A DNA stretch of 64,000 nucleotides from Streptomyces hygroscopicus subsp. hygroscopicus (GTDB lineage: Bacteria; Actinomycetota; Actinomycetes; Streptomycetales; Streptomycetaceae), in assembly GCF_030269125.1 (NCBI RefSeq), contig NZ_BSSM01000001.1, positions 930,001 to 994,000 on the forward strand. Direction: 5' to 3'. The notes beneath the pieces were generated by a model. The model worked only from the letters and a program-made list of their open reading frames with translations, was not told the DNA's origin and made no database searches. The translations under genes and the position numbers were made by a program. Positions 24,106 to 31,291 of this stretch are shown in pieces (within the stretch, counting starts at the first letter, position 1; every line of letters starts with the position of its first letter).

Positions 24106-25118
24106 CGACCGCGCGCAAGACGACGACCGTCTTCCTCACCATTCTGTGCGCCTTGCTGCTGGCCATCGTCGGCCTGACCGAGCGGTGGCCCGCCTGGGCG
24201 TGGGCCACGCTGGCGGTTCTGCTCGTCGTCCTGCCGGCCGCCGCCATGAGGATCGCCGCCGCGCGCCGCGGGCCGGTGCCCGTCGTATTCGAGGAGCAGC
24301 TCACGGCACCGCCCGTCGAGCGCACGGACTGCCAGGTGAGCCAGGTGGCGCTGCCCAGTCTTCGGGAGGACTACGACTTCGTCTTCTCGGCGACCGTACG
24401 GTGGTACCTGGTCGAATCGCCGGGCAGCGCCCCCGTCCTCAACCCCTCGGGGCTCGCCGCGGAAACGGTCCTGAACCGCGCCCGCGCCCTCACCGAGAAG
24501 CGCGAGCCGGGCCAGGCCTCGCTCGTCCAACACGAACTGGGCGGCCTCCTCAGCCGGATGTTCCCCGACCCCACGGGACAACTCCAGGCCATGGCCGAGA
24601 ACATCAGTCTCACCCTGCTCCCCCAGGACCAGGAACGCCTGGACCGGCTCGCCAAGGTCCGCAAGGACAAGGCGGTCTGGGAACACCAGCGCACGTACGA
24701 GCAGAGCAGACGTCAGTATCTGGGCGAGGACGTGCTCAAGGACACGGGCAGCGCCGTGGTCTGGTGGCTCGCCAAGAACGACGAACACGTGGAGAAGACG
24801 GTCGCCGATCTCGGCCTGCTCGCCCAACTCACCTCGGCGGCCAACGACTCGGACATCCCCGCGCGTCTCCAGGATCTCCTGTCACCGCCCCGCCCCGACG
24901 AACCGATCACCACGGAACACTCAGAGGAACCCACGCGGCAGCGGTCGGCGGCGGATCACGTCTCGGACCTCTTCGACGCCATGGGCTTCACGGACGGAGA
25001 CCCCCGACGAGAGATGCTGGCCGCCCAGTTCGCCCACATCCTCAAAGAACAGAACCGCTACGAGACGGCCGAGGAACTGCTGCGCCGCTTCGCCCCTCCG
25101 GGGGGTGACGCCGATTAG
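24102..25118 (+). CDS. Two-TM membrane protein, possibly SPFH-like
   Basis: 338 aa, GTG at 24102 inside the stop of the previous gene. Two adjacent transmembrane helices occupy about residues 10-28 and 30-52. A beta-rich section follows (YDFVFSATVRWYLVE near 95-110), then a charged helical region likely to form a coiled coil (about 170-215, RLDRLAKVRKDKAVWEHQR). This order resembles stomatin/SPFH proteins, which form membrane-bound oligomeric rings, but the match is by topology only. The C-terminal 100 residues are hydrophilic and end with a short helical DLFDAMGFTDG module. As third gene of the TIR operon it may anchor the complex at the membrane. Confidence 0.65.
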   Translation: MTTARKTTTVFLTILCALLLAIVGLTERWPAWAWATLAVLLVVLPAAAMRIAAARRGPVPVVFEEQLTAPPVERTDCQVSQVALPSLREDYDFVFSATVRWYLVESPGSAPVLNPSGLAAETVLNRARALTEKREPGQASLVQHELGGLLSRMFPDPTGQLQAMAENISLTLLPQDQERLDRLAKVRKDKAVWEHQRTYEQSRRQYLGEDVLKDTGSAVVWWLAKNDEHVEKTVADLGLLAQLTSAANDSDIPARLQDLLSPPRPDEPITTEHSEEPTRQRSAADHVSDLFDAMGFTDGDPRREMLAAQFAHILKEQNRYETAEELLRRFAPPGGDAD

Positions 25119-25353
25119 GACGGGCCGGAGGCGTGCCACCGGCTGCGCCGAGGAACCAGGGTCACATCTCTTGTAGCCGCAGTCGCTCCCTCAGGCCCCG
25201 TGAGTCGTCCTTGGAGTCCTTCACGCTGCTGCGCCAGGCCGCCCATGCGCTCGACAGCGCCCAGAGCGACGGAAGATACTCGTAACCGTCCACAGAGTGT
25301 GTCCGTACGCCGACTGAACGTACAGGCCGCTCCTCGCCCGGCCGGGATGGTGC

Positions 25354-28300
25354 ATGAGGTCTCGTTTACAGGTGGTGCTGCAGATCCTGCTGGCGCTGGT
25401 CGCCTGCCTGCTCGGCATCGCCACCAACTACGCCACCAGTACGAACCGCGGGCCCTGGGTGCTGGAGGTCATCCGGCGGGGGTCCGTTCCGGCCATCGGG
25501 TTGCTGATCGTCGCGATGGTGGTCGGGCAGGTGGTCGTGTACCGGCTGGAGAACCCGGCGCCCGAGCAGACGGAGTGGCCACGGGACCGGGTCCCTTATC
25601 CGGGTCTCGACGCCTACGGCGAGGACGAGTCGGCCGTCTACTTCGGCCGGGAGGCCCAGGCGGCCGAGCTGACGCGTCGGCTGAACACCGCCGCTCCTGG
25701 CCCCGCCGACCGGTTCGTGCTGCTGACGGGCGCGTCCGGCAGTGGCAAGTCCTCGCTCGTCCGCGCCGGCGTGCTGCCCCGGCTGCGCAAGCGCCGGTGG
25801 ACGATCCTGCCACCCTTCTCCCCGGGCGCGAACCCGCTGCACGCCTTGGCGACAGCTCTGTCCGCTGCGGGCGAGGGCGGCGACACGGCCGACGCGATAC
25901 TGCGACGACTCAGGCGCGGACCAGGGGAGTTGGCCGCCGAGCTCTCACGTCTGCGCAGCCCGCACCGGCGGATCCTGATCGTCATCGATCAGTTCGAGGA
26001 ACTCGTCACCCTGGCGAGCGAGCGAGAACGGGACCAGTTCCTCGACGCCGTGCGCGCATGCCTCCGGCACTGGTCTTCGGTCCGGGTGTTGGCCACGTGT
26101 CGTGTGGACCTGCTGGGCCGGCTGCTCGGGACCGGCCACGCGCCCATGTTCCAACATCCCGTGGCCATCGGGACATTGAGTCGCGCACAGCTGGTGCGCG
26201 TCGTGGAACGGCCCGGCGCTCTGGTGGGGATGTCCTTCGCCCCCGGTCTGGTGGAGACCATCGTGGACGACACCGGAACCGATGACGCGCTGCCTCTTCT
26301 CGCCTATCTGCTCCAGGAGTTGTACTTCGTCTGTGGTCCTGGAAACACGGTGACGGAGGAGTCGTACCACCGACTCGGCGGAGTGGCTGGGGCGCTCGCC
26401 CGGCAGGCGGACAACACGGTGGCGGCGCTCGACAGCCCCGACGGCGTCGACTTCGTCCTGCGGGTGCTGCTCAGGTTCGTGACGCTGGAGGAGCGGGACC
26501 TCGCCCGCCGACCGGTCTCGCTGACCGAACTCAGTGATCGGGAACGGTATGTGGTGGACGCGTTCATCGATGCGCGTCTCATCCGGTCCGACGCCACGGC
26601 TTCGGGAGCGGCCGGCGAGGCGTACGCCGAGGTCACGCACGAGGCGCTGTTCCGGCAGTGGGCGCCGCTGCGGCAGGAAGCGGAGGCCAGAGCGGAACGG
26701 CTGCGGGAGCGGGCCGAATTGGAGCGGTGGGCTGCCGACTGGGAGCACTCCGGGCGCAGCGCGGACTACCTTCTCACCGGGGAACGGCTCGCCGTGGCCC
26801 AGCGTTGGCTGGACGCGTTGGAGGAGGCCGGACAGGCGTCGACGCCCGCCCGTGCGCTCGTGGACGCCTCGCAGCGCCGTGACCTGGCTTTCCTGAGCCG
26901 GGTCTCGGACAGCATCGGCCGCCAGGTCATCACCGGCGCGGAGGCAGAGCCGGAGCGGGCGCTGCTGCTGTCCCTCGCCGCGCTCGGCGAGTGCGCGCCC
27001 ACACCGGCCGCGCGACGCGGACTGCTTACCGCCCTGGCCGTGAGCCACGCCCGGCTCCGTCTGGAGGGACACTCGGACACGGTCCGGGACATCGCGTGGT
27101 CGGCGGACGCCCGGCTGTTGGCCACCGCGTCCCGGGACGGGACCGCTCGCGTCTACGATGCCGAGTCGGGGCGGCAGTTGCGCGTGCTGCCGTGCGACGA
27201 CGCCATGGTCGAATCAGTGTCCTTCTCACCGGACGCGACCATGCTCGCCACCGCCGGACGCGACCAGGTCGTACGCGTCTGGGACGTGCGGTCCGGCGCG
27301 CCGGTCCGCCGTCTCACCGGTGCCGGGGACATCGGGCGGCAGGTGGCCTGGTCGCCCGACGGGTCCCGGATCGCCGCCTCCTTCAGGGACCAGGTCGTCC
27401 GTGTGTGGGACGCCGAGGGCGGCGAGCTCGTACAAGAACTGCACGGCCACACCGGTGATGTGTGGGGCGTGGCATGGGCCCCGGACGGCTCGCGTCTGGC
27501 CACCGCGTCGCATGACCGCACGGCCGTCATCTGGACGACGGAAACGGGCCTGGCCACGACGATCCTGACCGGGCACACAGAGTTCGTGGAAGGCATCGCG
27601 TGGTCGCCGGACGGCCGGTGCGTGGCCACCGGGTCGGGCGACCACACCGCGCGCGTCTGGGACGCCGGCACCGGGGTACAACTGCTCCTGCTGCGCGGCC
27701 ACGCGGACTACGTGTGGAACCCGTCCTTCTCCCCCGACGGACGGCTGCTGGCGACCCCGTCGTCCGACCGCACCGTCCAAGTGGTCCGCGTGGACGACGC
27801 CAAGGTGGTGACCGTGCTGCGCGGCCACACCGACACGGTGTGGACGGTCGTATGGTCGCCGTCGGGCACCCAGTTGGCCACCGCCTCGACCGACGGCACC
27901 GGCCGGGTATGGGACCTCCAGCCTCGGGGCGGCGAGTCCGTGCGGCTACAGGGGCATGACGGCCCGGTGAACCAGGCCGTCTGGTCCGCCGACGGGACCA
28001 GACTGGCCACAGTCTCCGACGACGGCACCGCCCGGATCTGGAGCGCCGAGACCGGGGACGTCGTCCAGCCGTTGGCGTCGCTCGGCGCCCGCGGGTGGAG
28101 CGTGGCGTGGGCACCGTACGGCGACCGGCTCGCCCTCGGTACGGCGGATGGCGTCCTGCGTGTCGTGGAATCCGCCGGCGGCACGGTCTTCGAGCTGCGC
28201 GGCGAGCCGGTCGAGGGCTGCTCGTGGTCCCCGGACAGCCGCCGCATCGCGACCGGCAGCCATGACGGCACGGTCCGCATCCTCTCCGCCGTCGACGGCA

Positions 28301-28902
28301 CCGAACTGCGCAAGCTGACCGGCCACCAGGACTGGGTGGGCCGAGTCGCCTGGTCCCCGAGCGGTCGCGGCCTGGCCAGTTGCTCCGACGACCGCACCTG
28401 CCGCCTGTGGGACACCTCCGACGGCAGCCAGCTGACCGTGCTCCGCGGCCATGGCAACTACGTCGAGGACGCCGCCTGGTCACCCGACGAGACCCGGGTG
28501 GCGACGGCGTCCGGCGACTGGACGGCCGCGGTGTGGGACGTGGCGACGGGCCGCCGTATCGACGTCCTGAAGGGACACGAGGGCCGAGTGCGTGCCATCG
28601 CCTGGTCCCCCGACGGCAGCCGCATCGCGACGGGCTCGGACGACCGGACGGTACGGCTCTGGTCGGCGACCACCTTCGCGGAACTCGCCGTCATCGGCGT
28701 CCATCGCGACAAGGTCACCTCGGTCGCCTGGTCCCCCGACGGGACCCGTCTGCTCACCGCCTCCACCGACCGCACCGCCCGCGTCTGGCCTGCCGACCCG
28801 GACTACGACCGGCTGGAGGCGCGGGCGCGTGGCCGCGTCTTCCGCACGCTGGACGCGGAGGAACGGCGACAGCATCTGCTGCCGCCGGGTCCCGGGTGCT
28901 GA
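25354..28902 (+). CDS. Membrane-anchored nSTAND NTPase with 14 WD40 repeats
   Basis: 1,182 aa, ATG at 25354. Two N-terminal hydrophobic helices (about 5-25 and 45-63) anchor it. The nSTAND domain begins YPGLDAYGEDESAVYFGRE, the usual lead-in for this group, with Walker A GASGSGKSS at 126-134 and Walker B ILIVIDQFEEL at 207-217. A helical region runs to about 560. The rest holds 14 WD40 units of about 41 residues, from LRLEGHSDTVRDIAWSADAR to VIGVHRDKVTSVAWSPDG, enough for two seven-bladed propellers; blades 9 and 10 are shorter and lack the GH dipeptide. A 235-bp gap separates it from the SPFH-like gene, so it may have its own promoter. Signal sensing is the family role; the ligand is unknown. 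Confidence 0.9.
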   Translation: MRSRLQVVLQILLALVACLLGIATNYATSTNRGPWVLEVIRRGSVPAIGLLIVAMVVGQVVVYRLENPAPEQTEWPRDRVPYPGLDAYGEDESAVYFGREAQAAELTRRLNTAAPGPADRFVLLTGASGSGKSSLVRAGVLPRLRKRRWTILPPFSPGANPLHALATALSAAGEGGDTADAILRRLRRGPGELAAELSRLRSPHRRILIVIDQFEELVTLASERERDQFLDAVRACLRHWSSVRVLATCRVDLLGRLLGTGHAPMFQHPVAIGTLSRAQLVRVVERPGALVGMSFAPGLVETIVDDTGTDDALPLLAYLLQELYFVCGPGNTVTEESYHRLGGVAGALARQADNTVAALDSPDGVDFVLRVLLRFVTLEERDLARRPVSLTELSDRERYVVDAFIDARLIRSDATASGAAGEAYAEVTHEALFRQWAPLRQEAEARAERLRERAELERWAADWEHSGRSADYLLTGERLAVAQRWLDALEEAGQASTPARALVDASQRRDLAFLSRVSDSIGRQVITGAEAEPERALLLSLAALGECAPTPAARRGLLTALAVSHARLRLEGHSDTVRDIAWSADARLLATASRDGTARVYDAESGRQLRVLPCDDAMVESVSFSPDATMLATAGRDQVVRVWDVRSGAPVRRLTGAGDIGRQVAWSPDGSRIAASFRDQVVRVWDAEGGELVQELHGHTGDVWGVAWAPDGSRLATASHDRTAVIWTTETGLATTILTGHTEFVEGIAWSPDGRCVATGSGDHTARVWDAGTGVQLLLLRGHADYVWNPSFSPDGRLLATPSSDRTVQVVRVDDAKVVTVLRGHTDTVWTVVWSPSGTQLATASTDGTGRVWDLQPRGGESVRLQGHDGPVNQAVWSADGTRLATVSDDGTARIWSAETGDVVQPLASLGARGWSVAWAPYGDRLALGTADGVLRVVESAGGTVFELRGEPVEGCSWSPDSRRIATGSHDGTVRILSAVDGTELRKLTGHQDWVGRVAWSPSGRGLASCSDDRTCRLWDTSDGSQLTVLRGHGNYVEDAAWSPDETRVATASGDWTAAVWDVATGRRIDVLKGHEGRVRAIAWSPDGSRIATGSDDRTVRLWSATTFAELAVIGVHRDKVTSVAWSPDGTRLLTASTDRTARVWPADPDYDRLEARARGRVFRTLDAEERRQHLLPPGPGC

Positions 28903-28903
28903 A

Positions 28904-29203
28904 TCAGTAACGTTCCTCGACCGTACGGTCGTCGGTGCTCAGGAGGTAGTCGTCCGGATCGAGCCCCATCGCCTTGCGCTGCGGGGACGCCCAGTACATC
29001 GCGTTGCGCTCCGCGAACGTCTCCGGGCCCTCGTAGGAGATCAGCCAGACGAACTGGTTCCGCTCCCGGTCCACCCACGCCCCACCGATCTCGAACCCCA
29101 ACTCCAGTCGCAGCGGCACGATGTCGCGGCGCCATCGCTCGACCCACTCGTCGAGCAAACCGTCTCGGGCGGTATAGGTGCGCAGTTGGGTGGTCCTTGG
29201 CAT
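28904..29203 (-). CDS. NIPSNAP-family-like small protein
   Basis: 99 aa from ATG 29203, with GGGA upstream. The start MPRTTQLRTYTARDGLLDEW, then the FVWLISYEGPETFAERNAMYW segment and the terminal DDYLLSTDDRTVEERY follow the dimeric alpha/beta-barrel layout of NIPSNAP/Dabb-type proteins. These are stand-alone small proteins of uncertain function, some of which act as quinol or heme-related monooxygenases or as vesicle-associated proteins. Longer in-frame upstream starts exist but have no ribosome site and would add a low-complexity Pro/Arg/Ala-rich tail. It is convergent with the nSTAND-WD40 gene, with only one base between the stops. Confidence 0.75.
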   Translation of the reverse strand: MPRTTQLRTYTARDGLLDEWVERWRRDIVPLRLELGFEIGGAWVDRERNQFVWLISYEGPETFAERNAMYWASPQRKAMGLDPDDYLLSTDDRTVEERY

Positions 29204-29355
29204 CGGGGGCACTTCCCTGTCGAGTCGGCGTGCTGTCCGGGTTGACCGGTACGACCGTACGCCAGTGTTCACCGTGGCGCGGGCATGGCGGGCCGGATGA
29301 GTAGGCTGCGGTGCCGTTCTGTCAGATCTGACATGCACCCTTCGAAAGGTCGCAG

Positions 29356-30153
29356 TTGAGCACGCCACCGTCGTATCCCGGCCCTCGGCAGATGCCGGGG
29401 CCGTACCAGCAGGGGCCAGGGCCGTACCAGCAGGCGCCCGGCCCCTACGCGCAGGCTCCGGGGGCGTACGCGTCCGCGCCGGGGCGGTATGCGCAGCAGC
29501 AGGGGCCGACCGCGCCCGCGGCACCGCACGCCGGACCGTACGAGCACGCGCCCACGCCCGGCCCGTACCAGCACGCACCCGCGCCCGGCCCGTATCAGGC
29601 ACCCATGCCCGGCCCGTACCAGCAGGCACCCACCCCCGACCCGTACCAGCAGGCGCAGCCGTACAGCGGTCCGATGGAGGGGTGTCAGATATGCGGGGCG
29701 GTGCCCGCGGCGCCCGTCACGGTGCGGGGGCATCAGGGCATGATCGTGGTCATGCGTTCCCTGCGCCGCAAGGGGACGATGTGCCGTACCTGTGGGCTGG
29801 CCACCTTCCGGGAGATGCAGGCCGACACCATGGTGCAGGGGTGGTGGGGGCCGATGTCGGTGGTCATCACGCCCATCACGCTGCTGATCAACCTCGCCGC
29901 CCTGTCCACCATCCGCCGTATCCCGGAGCCGGTAGCGGCCGGGCACCGGCCTCCGTTGAACCCCGGTAAGTCGGTGTTCGCGCGCCCGCGGGGAATCCTG
30001 GGGCTGGTCCCGCTGTGCCTGGTGCTCGCGGTGGTGCTGCTCACCGTCATCGGCATGGCGGCCGGGTCGGGCGAGGGCGACGGAGCGGCGCCGGCCGTGA
30101 AGGTCGGGGCGTGTGCCGGCGCCCCGTCGTGCGTGGACCCGTGGAGCAGTTAG
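29356..30153 (+). CDS. Proline-rich PGPYQ-repeat membrane protein with zinc-ribbon-like motif
   Basis: 265 aa from TTG 29356, preceded by AAAGG. The first 105 residues are low-complexity PGPYQQ/PGPYAQ repeats. Then CQICGAV and, 28 residues on, CRTCGL form two CxxC pairs, like a small zinc ribbon. Two hydrophobic segments follow (about 175-195 and 225-245), giving a membrane protein with a long cytoplasmic Pro/Gln/Tyr-rich tail. Such tails are common in actinobacterial membrane proteins and may bind partners or membranes. The C-terminus has two further Cys in VGACAGAPSCVD. No specific family is recognised. It may be constitutive, since no regulatory element is visible. Confidence 0.78.
   Translation: MSTPPSYPGPRQMPGPYQQGPGPYQQAPGPYAQAPGAYASAPGRYAQQQGPTAPAAPHAGPYEHAPTPGPYQHAPAPGPYQAPMPGPYQQAPTPDPYQQAQPYSGPMEGCQICGAVPAAPVTVRGHQGMIVVMRSLRRKGTMCRTCGLATFREMQADTMVQGWWGPMSVVITPITLLINLAALSTIRRIPEPVAAGHRPPLNPGKSVFARPRGILGLVPLCLVLAVVLLTVIGMAAGSGEGDGAAPAVKVGACAGAPSCVDPWSS
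29386..29665 (+). repeat. In-frame PGPYQ-type coding repeat
   Basis: Roughly a dozen imperfect copies of an 18- to 24-bp unit encoding PGPYQQ, PGPYAQ or PGPYQHA lie in tandem within the membrane protein gene. Unit length and sequence vary, so this is a coding low-complexity tract rather than a simple satellite. It is a likely place for length variation between strains. Confidence 0.7.
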
Positions 30154-30247
30154 TCCAAGGGGTCGAGGCCCTGGCCGGGACCCGCGGGACGGCCCCGGCC
30201 ACGGCCTCGCCTGGTGGGCCGTTACGCCCGTCGTCGCCTCGGAGGGG

Positions 30248-30970
30248 TCAGAAGTCGTCCGCCCCGTTGCGGAGTTCGGGGGTCCAGTAGCCGGTGAGGG
30301 CCTTCGCCGGGTCGACGGCGATGCCGTCGCTGCCGGGGGCGCTGACGGCGATGACCGTCGGGTCGCCCTCAAGCATGACCGAGAACGCCGTCACGGGCTC
30401 GTTGTCCTCGTCGCGGCCGCCGTCGGACAGCTTGACCAGGGCATAGGCCGGGCCGCCCGACGCGAGCACGACCGGTGCGGCCGGCTTGCTCTTGGCGACG
30501 GCCGGCACGTCCTGCTTGTGGCTCTCCAGGAACTGGATGTGCGGGAAGCTCGTCAGCCGGCAGGAGTGGCGGGAGATGTTCTTCGCCGTGAGGACGATGT
30601 GGGTGTAGGGGGCACCGCCCTGCGTGGCGGCGGTGATGTGGACGTCCCGCGCGGCGCAGACGGGGGTGGAGGCGGACGCCTGCTCGCCGGTCGAGCCGGT
30701 CGAGCCCGCCGTACCGGACGAGCCGGACGAGCCGGACGTCCCCGTGGAGCCGCCGGTGCCGGTGGAGCCCGTCGAGGCCGTAGCGCCCGTGGTGCCGTTC
30801 GAACCGGTCGTGCCCTTGCCGCTGCCGTCGCCGCTCGGCGACTGCACCGTCACCGACGTCCCCTGCGCGGGCGAGGACTTGGTGTCCCCGTCGCCCTGGC
30901 AGGCGGTCAGGGACAGGACGAGGGCCGTGCCCGCGGCGGCGAGCAGGGCGGAGCGGTGAAGCGTGTTCAT
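30248..30970 (-). CDS. DUF4232-type lipoprotein with Ser/Thr/Gly linker
   Basis: 240 aa. ATG at 30970 follows GGGGGA. The N-terminus is a lipoprotein signal: a hydrophobic core ALLAAAGTALVLSL and lipobox LTAC, so the mature protein starts at Cys24 and is lipid-anchored outside the membrane. Residues about 30-95 form a Ser/Thr/Gly linker (GSTGTSGSSGSSGTAGSTG). The last 145 residues fit DUF4232: CAARDVHITAATQGGAPYTH, KNISRHSCRLTSFPHIQF, and a terminal GYWTPELRNGADDF. Function of this domain is unknown; it recurs widely in Streptomyces secreted proteins. It is divergent from the XRE/NB-ARC/TPR gene. Confidence 0.88.
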   Translation of the reverse strand: MNTLHRSALLAAAGTALVLSLTACQGDGDTKSSPAQGTSVTVQSPSGDGSGKGTTGSNGTTGATASTGSTGTGGSTGTSGSSGSSGTAGSTGSTGEQASASTPVCAARDVHITAATQGGAPYTHIVLTAKNISRHSCRLTSFPHIQFLESHKQDVPAVAKSKPAAPVVLASGGPAYALVKLSDGGRDEDNEPVTAFSVMLEGDPTVIAVSAPGSDGIAVDPAKALTGYWTPELRNGADDF

Positions 30971-31291
30971 GGAGATTTCCCCCGTGAGTGGTTCGGGGCC
31001 GCGGCTCGGTGGCCTCGGCCGAAGTCGTACTGCTGGTGTCGCACGGTTCTCGATCGCCCTCGCCCGGCCGTTAGTCGGACGGCAGGACGCGGGCGGAAGC
31101 GGACGGCAGGGGCACGCGAACTCGCCGAACCCGGCACCGCGGAGTCCGCCAACTCGGTGTTCTGCGCCCTGCCTTGAGTTCACCACCTGCGGGTTCCGCG
31201 TCCCAGGTGGTTCTCCCGGCAGAAGTGTCGTCGGCCATACTTCTGCCGGGGGCTCGCATCCGTACGAGCCGGACGATCGGGGACGTCGACG

